64,000 nucleotides of DNA from Sphingomonas sp. Leaf32 (lineage in GTDB: Bacteria; Pseudomonadota; Alphaproteobacteria; Sphingomonadales; Sphingomonadaceae). Of this stretch, positions 42,178 to 53,535 are shown piece after piece. Below the pieces are notes generated by a model, which was not told where the DNA came from, made no database searches, and worked only from the letters and a program-made list of their open reading frames with translations. Positions within the stretch are counted from its first letter, which is position 1, and every line of letters starts with the position of its first letter. The stretch spans positions 186,001-250,000 of the forward strand of contig NZ_LMLA01000001.1 in the NCBI RefSeq assembly GCF_001421765.1, written 5' to 3'. The translations under genes and the position numbers were made by a program.

Positions 42178-43746
42178 ATGGCGAGCGCGGGGGCCAGCGC
42201 GGGCGTGACCACCGCCGCGCCGCCGCAGCGGGCCGACCTTGCGGCATGGCTGGCGGTGATCGCGGGCAATCTGGGCGCGCTGATGGCGACGCTCGACATC
42301 TCGATCGTCAATTCCGCGCTGCCGACCATCCAAGGCGAAATCGGCGCCAGCGGGACCGAGGGGACGTGGATCGCCACCGCCTATCTGGTCGCCGAGATCG
42401 TCATCATCCCCATGGCCGGCTGGTTGCAGCGGATGCTGGGGATGCGGACCTTCCTGCTGATCGCCGCCGGGCTGTTCACGGTCTTCTCGGTCGTGTGCGG
42501 CATCGCTACCACCCTGCCGATGATGATTATCGGGCGCGTCGGACAGGGATTCACCGGCGGGGCGATGATCCCGACCGCCCAGACGATCATTGCCCAGCGC
42601 CTGCCCCCGCACCAACAGCCGGTCGGCATCGCCGTGTTCGGCGTGACCGCGATCCTTGGGCCGGTGCTGGGGCCGCTGGTCGGTGGCTGGCTGACCGAGA
42701 ATATCAGCTGGCATTACGCCTTTTTCCTGAACGTGCCGATCTGCGCGATCCTCGTCACGCTGCTGCTGGTCGGATTGCCGCATGAAAAGGCGAAGCTGCA
42801 CCTGTTCCGCGAAGCCGACTGGCTGGGCATCGCCGGCCTCGCGCTGGGGCTGGGCGGCCTCACCGTGTTCCTCGAGGACGGGCAGCGCGAACAATGGTTC
42901 GATTCCGAACTCATCCGCTGGATGGCGTTCACCAGCGCGGTCGGCTTCGTGCTGCTGTTCTGGGGACAGGCGACCGCAAAGCGCCCGATCATCAAGCTGA
43001 AGCTGCTGCTCGACCGGCAATTCGGCGCGGTCGCGCTGATGGGGGTCGTGCTGGGCGTCGTCCTCTACGGCACCAGCTATGCCATTCCGCAGTTTCTGGC
43101 GGCACTTGCCAATTACAACGCGTTGCAGGCGGGCAAGGTCGTGCTGCTGTCGGGCATCCCCAGCCTGATCCTGATGACGATGGTGCCGATCCTGCTGAAA
43201 CGGATCGACATCCGCATCGCCGTGTCGATGGGGCTGCTTATCATGGGCAGCGCCGCGCTGCTCGACGCCAGCCTGACCGCGCAGTCGTCGGGTCCCGACT
43301 TCACCGCGTCGCAGCTGCTGCGCGGCGTCGGCCAGATCCTGTGCATGTTGTTCCTCAGCCAGGCGTGCGTCCGATCGGTCCCGCCGGAGGATGCCGGCGA
43401 CGCGTCGGGCCTGTTCAACGCCTTCCGCAACTTGGGCGGCAGTTTCTCGCTCGCCGGCATCTCGATCCTGCAGGATCAGCGGATGTACTTCCATTCGCGC
43501 CGGATGGAGGAAACGCTGAACGCCAACGGCGCCGACGTGCAGAGCTATGTCGCGCAGCTCGGCCGCGCGGTCGGCGATCCGGCGGCGGGCCTGCGTCTGC
43601 TGTCGCAGCAGATTTCGGCCGAGGCGCTGACCATGACCTATAACGACATCTTCTGGATCATGGGGATGGGCACCTTCTGCGTCCTGCCCCTCGTTCTGTT
43701 CCTCCGCCCGCTGCCAAAGGGCGCCAAACCGGCGACGGTGCATTGA
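42178..43746 (+). CDS. emrB: DHA2 family MFS multidrug exporter
   Basis: A 522-residue, 14-helix drug:proton antiporter of the EmrB type. Motifs: LMATLDISIVNSALPTIQGE in helix 1, WIATAYLVAEIVIIPMAGWL in helix 2, RVGQGFTGGAMIPTAQTII (motif C region) and WHYAFFLNVPI. The start lies one base after the emrA stop. Together with emrA and the outer-membrane gene it forms a complete tripartite pump. Confidence 0.95.
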   Translation: MASAGASAGVTTAAPPQRADLAAWLAVIAGNLGALMATLDISIVNSALPTIQGEIGASGTEGTWIATAYLVAEIVIIPMAGWLQRMLGMRTFLLIAAGLFTVFSVVCGIATTLPMMIIGRVGQGFTGGAMIPTAQTIIAQRLPPHQQPVGIAVFGVTAILGPVLGPLVGGWLTENISWHYAFFLNVPICAILVTLLLVGLPHEKAKLHLFREADWLGIAGLALGLGGLTVFLEDGQREQWFDSELIRWMAFTSAVGFVLLFWGQATAKRPIIKLKLLLDRQFGAVALMGVVLGVVLYGTSYAIPQFLAALANYNALQAGKVVLLSGIPSLILMTMVPILLKRIDIRIAVSMGLLIMGSAALLDASLTAQSSGPDFTASQLLRGVGQILCMLFLSQACVRSVPPEDAGDASGLFNAFRNLGGSFSLAGISILQDQRMYFHSRRMEETLNANGADVQSYVAQLGRAVGDPAAGLRLLSQQISAEALTMTYNDIFWIMGMGTFCVLPLVLFLRPLPKGAKPATVH

Positions 43747-45212
43747 TGACGACGCGAATCCTTCCCCTTGCCGCCCTGCTGCTGCTCGGCGCCTGCACTG
43801 TCGGCCCGAACTATGCCGGCCCGCCGGCCACCGCGTCGGACGCGGTACAGCGCGGGACCTTCGCCCGCGCGGCCGATTCCGCCTTCACCCCCGCACCGGG
43901 CCTCGCCCGCTGGTGGGAAGGGTTGAACGACCCGCTGCTCGCCGCCCTTGTCGACGACGCGCTGGCGCACAGCCCGAACATCGACCTCGCCACCGCCCGC
44001 GTGCGCGAGGCGCAGGCCCAGTCGACCCAGCAGCGCGCATCGCAATTGCCCAGCGTCAGCGCCAACGCCACCGTGCTCGGCGCCGAACTGCCCCCGATCC
44101 AGCCGGGCAGCGGCGGCACCAGCGTCCAGTTCTACAATGTCGGCGCCAATGCCAGCTGGGAACTCGACCTGTTCGGCGGGGGACGCCGCCGGAACGAACA
44201 GGCGCGCGCGACCGAGGACGCGCGTATCGCCGACCTCGCCGACGTACAGGTGTCGCTGTCGGCCGCCGTCGCGCAGGCCTATGTCGCCTTGCGCGACGTG
44301 CAGGCCCGCATCGCCTTAAGCGACGCGACCACCCGCCTGCAACGGCAGCAGCTGACCCTCACCCGCCAGCGCCTCGCCGCCGGCACCGCCTCGCAGCTTT
44401 CCGTCGAACGCCTCCAGACCCAGCTCGAAAATACGCAGGCGCAGGCGATCCCGCTCGCGGCGCAGCGTGACGAATATCTGAACCAGCTGGCGGTGCTGAC
44501 CGGGCGCACGCCCGGCGCGCTCGATGCGACGTTGGCGCCGGTCGCACCGGTCCCGCTGCCCCCGGCACAGGTCGCGGTCGGCGACCCCGCTTCGCTGATC
44601 GCGCGCCGCCCCGACGTCCGCGCCGCCGAACGCCAGCTCGCCGCCGGAACGGCCGGGATCGGCGTGGCCAAGGCGCGCGAACTGCCCGGCATCCGCTTCC
44701 TCGGGCTGCTGGGCCTGGGCGGCACCTCGCCCGGCGACATCTTCGACCTCAGCAACATCGCCGCCATCGCCGCGCCGTCGCTCAGCTGGTCGTTCCTCGA
44801 TTTCGGCAAGAACCGCGCCGCGACCCGCGTCAGCGAGGCGCAGCGCGATCAGGCCGACGCGACCTATCGCCGCACCGTGCTGGAGGCGTTGCAGGACGCG
44901 GAAACGGCCCTGTCGCGCTATGGCAACAGCCGCAGGCAGCTGGGGCAACTGGTGCAGGCGGAGACGACCGCGAAGCGCGCCACCGCCCTCAACCGGCAGC
45001 GCGTGACCGCCGGCACCACGACGCTGATCGATCAGCTCGACGTCGAACGGCAACAGCTGTCGGCGACCAGCGCTGTGACGCAGGCCCGCGCCCAGCTGAC
45101 CCAATATTATATCGCGGTGAACAAGGCGCTGGGCCTTGGCTGGACCGATCCGGTTAGCGCGGACGCAGGCCGTTCAGCAACAGCCGCAACGCCGCCTGCA
45201 TCTGCGCGCTGA
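43746..45212 (+). CDS. NodT-type outer-membrane efflux lipoprotein
   Basis: A 488-residue outer-membrane channel (TolC/NodT family). The lipobox LLLGAC precedes TVGPNYAGPP, and the two OEP repeats are seen, with RRPDVRAAERQLAAG and ATRVSEAQRDQADATY. ATG shares the A of the emrB stop (TGATG); an in-frame TTG at 43743 is rejected. Its 3' end overlaps the convergent TetR gene by 59 bases. Confidence 0.93.
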   Translation: MTTRILPLAALLLLGACTVGPNYAGPPATASDAVQRGTFARAADSAFTPAPGLARWWEGLNDPLLAALVDDALAHSPNIDLATARVREAQAQSTQQRASQLPSVSANATVLGAELPPIQPGSGGTSVQFYNVGANASWELDLFGGGRRRNEQARATEDARIADLADVQVSLSAAVAQAYVALRDVQARIALSDATTRLQRQQLTLTRQRLAAGTASQLSVERLQTQLENTQAQAIPLAAQRDEYLNQLAVLTGRTPGALDATLAPVAPVPLPPAQVAVGDPASLIARRPDVRAAERQLAAGTAGIGVAKARELPGIRFLGLLGLGGTSPGDIFDLSNIAAIAAPSLSWSFLDFGKNRAATRVSEAQRDQADATYRRTVLEALQDAETALSRYGNSRRQLGQLVQAETTAKRATALNRQRVTAGTTTLIDQLDVERQQLSATSAVTQARAQLTQYYIAVNKALGLGWTDPVSADAGRSATAATPPASAR

Positions 45213-45735
45213 CCTCGGCCTCGGTCATGAAGGGCTGGACGAGGCTGCTGGCCATGCGGATCGTCAGCACCAGATCGCGTGCCGAAATGTCGTCGGCGAC
45301 CTCGCCCCGCGCCTGCGCCGCGATCAGCGCGGGGGCGAGGATGCGCTCCATCCGCCCGCGCAGTTCCTGAAACCGGCCGATATTGGCCGGGTCGAGATGC
45401 AGTTCGGCGGCGATCCGCGCGAACAGCGCCAGCGACTCCGCACCCGCGCGCACCAGCAGGTCGATGGTCTGCCCGATCGGCAGGTCGGGGTCGAGCATCA
45501 CCTCGAACCGGTCGGCCCCGCTCGAGAAGATGGCCAGCGCCAGCGCGGCGCGGTCGGGGAAATTGCGATAGAGCGTCGCCCGCCCCACCCCGGCGGCGGC
45601 GGCGATCGTTTCCAGCGGCACGCCATAGCCATGGGTCGTGAAGCATTCGGCGGCGGCAGCGATCAGCGCATCGCGCCGCCGGGCGGCATCGCGGCGCGGC
45701 GCGCGGGTCGGCCGGGGATCGGCATCGTCGGTCAT
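45154..45735 (-). CDS. TetR family transcriptional regulator
   Basis: A 193-residue repressor with a helix-turn-helix at about 28-62 (LIAAAAECFTTHGYGVPLETIAAAAGV, then TLYRNFPDRAALALAI) and a ligand-binding C-domain of about 125 residues. It overlaps the end of the efflux operon, making it the likely regulator, although it is convergent and not next to the emrA promoter. ATG 45735 is preceded by AGGGA, better than 45771. Confidence 0.88.
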   Translation of the reverse strand: MTDDADPRPTRAPRRDAARRRDALIAAAAECFTTHGYGVPLETIAAAAGVGRATLYRNFPDRAALALAIFSSGADRFEVMLDPDLPIGQTIDLLVRAGAESLALFARIAAELHLDPANIGRFQELRGRMERILAPALIAAQARGEVADDISARDLVLTIRMASSLVQPFMTEAEVSAQMQAALRLLLNGLRPR

Positions 45736-45811
45736 TGCCGCGTCCCTACCGGGAAAAGGGGACGGCGTCATGGGGTCGGGAAGCGCCTTCGTCCCTCCCC
45801 CGCCCCCTCTT

Positions 45812-45907
45812 CGTCACTCCCGCGAAGGCGGGAGTCCATAGACGCTGCCGGCACGAATCCTGCCGAAACGTCAGCGTGTATGGATTCCCGCCTTCGCGGG
45901 AATGACG
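45812..45907. repeat. Palindromic intergenic repeat, family C
   Basis: CGTCACTCCCGCGAAGGCGG with GAGTCCATA faces TATGGATTCCCGCCTTCGCG with GGAATGACG. Nearly identical in layout to 36937-37033, with the C/A change in the arm compensated on both sides (GCAGGC becomes GAAGGC, GCCTGC becomes GCCTTC). Confidence 0.92.
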
Positions 45908-45962
45908 AGCGGGTTGCCCCCAAACTGGCATCCCCACCGCCAACCGACTACACGCCCTGCCC

Positions 45963-47354
45963 ATGACCAACGCCGCCGCCCCCGCCGCGCCTGCGACTGC
46001 CCGCGCCGAACTGGCCGCGACGCTGCGCCTCGCCGCACCGCTGGTCGGCGCGAACCTGTTGCAGATGGCGGTCTACGCCGTCGACGTGGTGTTCGTCGCG
46101 CGGCTGGGCGAGGTCGAGCTCGCCGCCGCCACCCTGGGCGTCTATGTCTACAGCGTCATCCTGTTCGCGCTGTCGGGGCTGGTCGGTGCCGCCGCGCCGA
46201 TCATCGCCGCCGAACTGGGCCAGCGCCGCCATGCCGTGCGCGAGGTCCGCCGGTCCTTCCGCACGGCCGCATGGATCGCGGTGCTGGGCAGCATCCCCTT
46301 CATGGCGCTGATGGCGCACGGCGAATCGCTGCTGCTGCTCGCCGGACAGGATGCGCGGGTCGCGGCGCGGGCCGATGCGTTCCTCGACATCCTGCTATGG
46401 GCGATGATCCCGGCGCTGACCGGCACCGTCATGCGGATCACCGCGTCGGCGCTCGGCCGGCCCGGCTGGGCGATGGCGATCACCGCGCTCGGCCTTGGCG
46501 TCTCGGTGTTCGTCAACTGGCTACTGGTGTTCGGCAATCTCGGCTTTCCGGCACTGGGGCTGGAGGGGTCGGCGATCGCCAGCCTCACGACCGCCACAGC
46601 GATGATGCTCGCCTATGCCGCCGTGCTGGTCGTCGACCGCCGGCTGCGGCGGTTCCGCCTGTTCGGCAACTGGTGGCGCGGCGAAGGAAGCCGGCTGCGC
46701 CAAATTTTCGTGCTGGGCCTGCCGATCGCCGCGACGATGACGTTCGAAGGCGCGCTGTTCTCCGCCGCAGGCTTCCTGATGGGGCGCATCGGCGTCCCGC
46801 AAGTCGCCGCGCACGCCATCGCGCTGCAGATCGCCGCCTTCCTGTTCCAAGTGCCGTTCGGCATCGCGCAGGCCGCGACGATCCGAGTCGGACTGGCCTA
46901 TGGCGCGCGCGACCGCCTCTGGATCGCGCGGGCGGGCTGGTCGGCGCTGGCGGTCGGCACCGGCTTCATGGGGGTTACCGCGCTGACCTTGTGGCTGTTC
47001 CCGCGCGCTTTCCTGTCGGTCTATGTCGATGTCGACGCACCGGCCAATGCGGCGATGATCGCGCTGGCGCTGCAATATCTCGCAATCGCCGCCATCTTTC
47101 AGCTGGCCGACGGCGCACAGGCGGTGGCGGCAGGCGTATTGCGCGGCGTGCAGGATACGCGGGTGCCGATGGTCATCGCGCTGGTCGGCTATTGGACGGT
47201 CGGCTTCACCGTGTCGGTCGCGCTGGGGTTCTGGACGCCGCTTGCCGGGGTCGGGGTATGGATCGGTCTCGCCTTCGGGTTGCTGGTCGTGGCGGTGCTG
47301 CTGGTCGATCGCTGGCGCCGGCGGGAGAAACTGGGGCTGGTTCGGCCCGTCTGA
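45963..47354 (+). CDS. MATE family efflux transporter
   Basis: A 463-residue, 12-helix drug:sodium or proton antiporter of the NorM type. [36 protein letters not shown] is the usual helix 1-2 region, and [11 protein letters not shown] and ARAGVSALA-like [10 protein letters not shown] the middle. Internal homology of two six-helix halves is clear. It ends 40 bases before the groESL promoter. No regulator adjoins it. Confidence 0.93.
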   Translation: MTNAAAPAAPATARAELAATLRLAAPLVGANLLQMAVYAVDVVFVARLGEVELAAATLGVYVYSVILFALSGLVGAAAPIIAAELGQRRHAVREVRRSFRTAAWIAVLGSIPFMALMAHGESLLLLAGQDARVAARADAFLDILLWAMIPALTGTVMRITASALGRPGWAMAITALGLGVSVFVNWLLVFGNLGFPALGLEGSAIASLTTATAMMLAYAAVLVVDRRLRRFRLFGNWWRGEGSRLRQIFVLGLPIAATMTFEGALFSAAGFLMGRIGVPQVAAHAIALQIAAFLFQVPFGIAQAATIRVGLAYGARDRLWIARAGWSALAVGTGFMGVTALTLWLFPRAFLSVYVDVDAPANAAMIALALQYLAIAAIFQLADGAQAVAAGVLRGVQDTRVPMVIALVGYWTVGFTVSVALGFWTPLAGVGVWIGLAFGLLVVAVLLVDRWRRREKLGLVRPV

Positions 47355-47394
47355 CGCGGGCCACGCTCCGACATCAAAATTGTTCCCCGACGCC

Positions 47395-47423
47395 TTGACG
47401 CTTGGGCGGTGCCTCCACATATC
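47395..47423 (+). promoter_or_regulatory. groESL sigma-70 promoter
   Basis: TTGACG at 47395-47400 and CATATC at 47418-47423 are separated by 17 bases. The expected start, near 47430, falls at the left edge of the CIRCE element, a usual arrangement for HrcA repression. Confidence 0.75.
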
Positions 47424-47430
47424 CCGGGCG

Positions 47431-47457
47431 CTGGCACTCCCCCCGGGTGAGTGCCAA
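47431..47457 (+). promoter_or_regulatory. CIRCE element (HrcA operator)
   Basis: TGGCACTC and GAGTGCCA, spaced by exactly nine bases, match the CIRCE consensus TTAGCACTC-N9-GAGTGCTAA with symmetrical changes (A to G and T to C). It lies 34 bases before the groES ATG. HrcA itself is not in the window. Confidence 0.9.
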
Positions 47458-47491
47458 GACATGTTCCGTTATCGTAAAAAGGGAATCGCGC

Positions 47492-47779
47492 ATGAACTTC
47501 CGTCCGCTGCACGACCGCGTGCTCGTCCGCCGCGTCGAAGCCGAAGAGAAGACGCTCGGCGGGATCATCATCCCCGACACCGCCAAGGAAAAGCCGCAGG
47601 AAGGCGAAGTCGTCGCCGCCGGCGCCGGTGCCAAGAACGACAAGGGCGAAGTTTCGCCGCTCGACGTCAAGGCCGGCGACCGCATCCTGTTCGGCAAATG
47701 GTCGGGCACCGAGGTGAAGGTGAACGGCGAAGACCTGCTCATCATGAAGGAATCGGACATCCTCGGCATCGTTGGCTGA
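47492..47779 (+). CDS. groES: Co-chaperonin GroES
   Basis: A 95-residue co-chaperonin that caps Gro[41 protein letters not shown] contains the mobile GroEL-binding loop (GGIIIP), and the C-terminus ILGIVG is usual. AAAGGGAA lies 8 bases before the ATG. It is transcribed with groEL from the CIRCE promoter. Confidence 0.98.
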   Translation: MNFRPLHDRVLVRRVEAEEKTLGGIIIPDTAKEKPQEGEVVAAGAGAKNDKGEVSPLDVKAGDRILFGKWSGTEVKVNGEDLLIMKESDILGIVG

Positions 47780-47814
47780 GCGACCGATTCTGATCCGGTC
47801 GCACTTGCGTGGCG

Positions 47815-49500
<1,686 letters not shown>

Positions 49501-49502
<2 letters not shown>

Positions 49503-49543
49503 TTTTCGACCGGGGCAGGGAAACCTGCCCCGGACAGAAAATC
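49501..49543 (+). other. Nested hairpin after groEL
   Basis: CCGGGGCAGG (49510-49519), a GAAA tetraloop and CCTGCCCCGG form a perfect 10-base stem; the outer GATTTTC (49501-49507) pairs with GAAAATC (49537-49543). It overlaps the groEL stop region. It may stabilise the 3' end of the transcript. Confidence 0.6.
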
Positions 49544-49613
49544 GGAACGGCCGGCGCCCTTTCGGGGCGACCGACGGGCGGCGGCTTTGCCGTCGCCGGT
49601 TCAAGCACAAACG

Positions 49614-49649
49614 AAAAGGCCGGAAGGGAACACCCCTCCCGGCCTTTTT
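49614..49649. terminator. Bidirectional Rho-independent terminator
   Basis: AAAAGGCCGG pairs with CCGGCCTTTT, with an inner AGGG/CCCT, followed by five Ts on the plus strand and four As at the other side, so it can end both groESL and the minus-strand acetyltransferase operon. Confidence 0.88.
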
Positions 49650-49668
49650 CGCGCTCAACGACCATCGC

Positions 49669-50121
49669 CTAGCCCAGCCGAAACACCTGCTCCGCGACCC
49701 CATCCGCGCCGGCCACCGTTTCGACCCACGCGAACCCGGCATGGCGCAGCACCGCGATCGAGCGGTGGTTGCTTGCCATCACCGAAGCAAAGACCGGCCG
49801 CTTACCGACCATGTCGAGGAACGCCACGACGGCACGGCTGGCAACGCCCTGCCCCCAGTGCGGGCGCCCGATCCAATAGGCGATCTCGCGCTGCCCTTCG
49901 CGGGCGAAGGTGGAGACATAGCCCGCCGTGACGCCGTCGACCTCGACGGTTCGGACCGCGCAGTCGCTCCGGGCAAGAATTCGCTGCCAGTGCGCATCGA
50001 ACGCCGGTCGCGACCGTGACACGAACCCCGCCATCGCCGCAGCGACCGGATCACTTTGATGGGCGTAGAAGACCGGCAGATCGTCGGCAGCGACGAAGCG
50101 AAGCCGGACCTCGGTCGGCAC
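49669..50121 (-). CDS. GNAT family N-acetyltransferase
   Basis: A 150-residue acetyltransferase. VRLRFVAADDLPVFYAHQSDP begins the domain, IAYWIGRPHWGQGVASRAV is the acetyl-CoA loop, and NHRSIAVLRHAGF the usual C-terminal motif, similar to RimJ/RimL-type enzymes. The substrate is unknown. GTG 50121 is 3 bases after the stop of the DUF2147 gene; no in-frame ATG is available nearby. Last gene of a three-gene minus-strand operon. Confidence 0.83.
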   Translation of the reverse strand: MPTEVRLRFVAADDLPVFYAHQSDPVAAAMAGFVSRSRPAFDAHWQRILARSDCAVRTVEVDGVTAGYVSTFAREGQREIAYWIGRPHWGQGVASRAVVAFLDMVGKRPVFASVMASNHRSIAVLRHAGFAWVETVAGADGVAEQVFRLG

Positions 50122-50123
50122 GA

Positions 50124-50531
50124 CTACCTCGCCGGCTTCCAAACCTGCGTCTGGCAGAAGAACGCGATGCAACCCTGCACCTTCAGCGACCCGTCGGCAT
50201 TCTTCGAGACGATCGACTTGTAGCTCTTGCCATTGCGCGGGTCGTAGATCCGCCCGCGCCAGTCGCTGCCGACATCGGCAAAGCCCGAGAGGATCGGCAT
50301 TCCCAGGATCGGTCGCGACCGCAGCGCGGGATCGCTGTTGTTGACGTCGGTCGTCGGTGCGCCGGGTGCCGCCTTGATGATGCGGACCAGCCGCCCGCAC
50401 ACCTTGTCACCGCAGCGCGCGACCTCGATCACGCCCGCCCCGTCCTCGGTCAGATAGCGACCCGCGATCGGCGTCGCGGCGATGGCCGGTGACGCGACCG
50501 CTACCGCCGCGATCGCCAGCGCGTGCCGCAT
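50124..50531 (-). CDS. DUF2147 family secreted protein
   Basis: A 135-residue protein with signal peptide (MRHALAIAAVAVASPAIAA) and DUF2147 domain. GRYLTEDGAGVIEVARCGDKVCGRLV, IYDPRNGKSYKSIV and LKVQGCIAFFCQTQVWKPA are the family blocks, more typical than those of the paralogue at 37147. ATG 50531 shares its A with the stop of the upstream gene (TGATG). Function unknown, periplasmic. Confidence 0.85.
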   Translation of the reverse strand: MRHALAIAAVAVASPAIAATPIAGRYLTEDGAGVIEVARCGDKVCGRLVRIIKAAPGAPTTDVNNSDPALRSRPILGMPILSGFADVGSDWRGRIYDPRNGKSYKSIVSKNADGSLKVQGCIAFFCQTQVWKPAR

Positions 50532-50812
50532 CACTTGAAATTGTCCGCATAGGCCTGCAGCTTCAGCGTGCGCTCGGGCGCCGGCACGACATGGAACGCG
50601 ATCCCCTCACGCGCCGCATAGTCGGTGGCGGCGTCGAGCGACGGAAACTTCAGCTTCACCTGCTCGCGCGTGTCGCCCGACCCGGCCCAGCCGGTCAGCG
50701 GGTCGGCCTGTTTTGGCTCGGCCGGTTCGAACTCCAGCATCCAGGTATGCGTCTTGGCGCGACCCGACTGCATCGCGTTCTTGGGAATCTGATAGATACG
50801 GGCGTTGGGCAT
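50531..50812 (-). CDS. NDUFS4-like ETC complex I subunit
   Basis: A 93-residue protein of the complex I 18-kDa accessory subunit family. MPNARIYQIPKNAMQSGRAKTHTWMLEFEPAEPKQADPLTGWAGSGDT matches the conserved region, and the C-terminus LKLQAYADNFK ends normally. In alphaproteobacteria this small subunit helps assemble or stabilise NADH:ubiquinone oxidoreductase. ATG 50812 is the family start. Confidence 0.9.
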   Translation of the reverse strand: MPNARIYQIPKNAMQSGRAKTHTWMLEFEPAEPKQADPLTGWAGSGDTREQVKLKFPSLDAATDYAAREGIAFHVVPAPERTLKLQAYADNFK

Positions 50813-52078
<1,266 letters not shown>

Positions 52079-52083
52079 GCTTG

Positions 52084-52578
52084 GTGAGCTACGACCTCCT
52101 CGTATTTGACCCCAGCGTCGCTCCTAGGGAACGTGCTGCATTCATGCAGTGGTTTGAGGCGCAGACGGATTGGAGCGAAGGCGAGGGAACGGTCGAAGCA
52201 CTGCCCGAGGCTTTGCGGCACTGGCATCAGGCCATGCTTCCGGCATGGCCTGATATGCAGGAAGTCGAGGATGATCGGATCGATGATCCGCACGTAACCG
52301 GATACAGCCTTGGTGCCAACGTGATCTACGTCGACTTCCGCTGGTCCGTTGCCAACGAAGCCTATGAAACGGTTCGTCGGCTAGCGATCGAGCATCGGGT
52401 CGGTTTCTACGATGTGAGCGGAGACGAAGGGGACGGAGAAATCTATTTCCCCGGCGACGAACCCAACCCTCCCTCCGGTGGTGCGTGGCGTCAGATCGCC
52501 GATCAGTTCAAATCGCTTGAGGATACGCCCGCGACGCCGAAGGCGAGCTGGCTTAATATATTTCGGAGAACGCAATGA
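52084..52578 (+). CDS. Uncharacterised acidic protein between mdh and sucD
   Basis: A 164-residue acidic cytoplasmic protein starting [20 protein letters not shown]. It has many Trp, Asp and Glu residues and ends FRRTQ. I know of no function; proteins beginning MSYDLxVF are annotated as hypothetical, and some occur in immunity-gene contexts. It starts with GTG 52084 (TTG 52081 is possible), 5 bases after mdh, and its stop overlaps sucD (ATGA). Its base composition is lower in GC, especially at the ends, than its neighbours, which suggests later insertion. Confidence 0.8.
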   Translation: MSYDLLVFDPSVAPRERAAFMQWFEAQTDWSEGEGTVEALPEALRHWHQAMLPAWPDMQEVEDDRIDDPHVTGYSLGANVIYVDFRWSVANEAYETVRRLAIEHRVGFYDVSGDEGDGEIYFPGDEPNPPSGGAWRQIADQFKSLEDTPATPKASWLNIFRRTQ

Positions 52579-53459
52579 GCATCCTCGTCAACAAAAACAC
52601 CAAGGTCATCACCCAGGGGATGACCGGCGAAACCGGCAGCTTCCATACTAAGGCGGCGCTGGAGTATGGCACGCAGATGGTCGGCGGCGTGACGCCGGGC
52701 AAGGGCGGGACCGAGCATCTGGGCCTGCCGGTCTACAACACCGTCGCCGAAGCCAAGTCGAAGACCGGTGCCGACGCCTCGGTCATCTACGTTCCGCCGC
52801 CCTTCGCCGCCGATTCGATCCTCGAGGCGATCGACGCCGAAATCCCGCTGATCGTCGCGATCACCGAAGGCATTCCGGTGCTGGACATGGTCAAGGTAAA
52901 GCGCGCACTGTCGGGTTCGAAGTCGCGGCTGATCGGCCCGAACTGCCCCGGTGTGCTGACGCCGGGCGAGTGCAAGATCGGCATCATGCCGGGTTCGATC
53001 TTCAAGCAGGGTTCGGTCGGCGTCGTCTCGCGCTCGGGCACGCTGACCTATGAGGCGGTGTTCCAGACCTCAAACGCGGGCCTGGGGCAAACCACCGCCG
53101 TCGGCATCGGTGGCGATCCGGTCAACGGCACCAACTTCATCGACGTGCTCGAACTGTTCCTCGCCGACGACGCCACCCAGTCGATCATCATGATCGGCGA
53201 GATCGGCGGCGATGCGGAAGAACAGGCCGCGCAGTTCCTGATCGACGAAGCCAAGCGCGGCCGCAGCAAGCCGATGGCCGGCTTCATCGCGGGCCGCACC
53301 GCCCCTCCGGGCCGTCGCATGGGCCACGCCGGCGCGATCGTGTCGGGCGGCAAGGGCGACGCGGAAAGCAAAATCGCAGCGATGGAAGCAGCGGGCATCA
53401 AGGTCGCGGCCTCGCCCAGCGAACTCGGCTCGACGCTGCTCGAAGTGCTGAACGGCTGA
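52575..53459 (+). CDS. sucD: Succinyl-CoA synthetase alpha subunit
   Basis: A 294-residue subunit of the substrate-level-phosphorylating succinyl-CoA synthetase. [24 protein letters not shown] begins the CoA-binding domain, [20 protein letters not shown] is a family motif, and the phosphorylated His is in [13 protein letters not shown]. The beta subunit gene sucC does not adjoin it; the gene order is mdh, orphan, sucD, sucA. The ATG overlaps the orphan gene by 4 bases. Confidence 0.97.
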   Translation: MSILVNKNTKVITQGMTGETGSFHTKAALEYGTQMVGGVTPGKGGTEHLGLPVYNTVAEAKSKTGADASVIYVPPPFAADSILEAIDAEIPLIVAITEGIPVLDMVKVKRALSGSKSRLIGPNCPGVLTPGECKIGIMPGSIFKQGSVGVVSRSGTLTYEAVFQTSNAGLGQTTAVGIGGDPVNGTNFIDVLELFLADDATQSIIMIGEIGGDAEEQAAQFLIDEAKRGRSKPMAGFIAGRTAPPGRRMGHAGAIVSGGKGDAESKIAAMEAAGIKVAASPSELGSTLLEVLNG

Positions 53460-53535
53460 AGGTGACTTGCCCCGTGCGCGGAACCGCACGGGGCATCGCC
53501 CGGTTCGACCGGGCACAAGCGGACAGGAAACGACC

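Noticed and set aside
41046..45735. Novel efflux or defence system
   Set aside because: All four genes fit the well-known EmrAB-outer-membrane factor-TetR arrangement.
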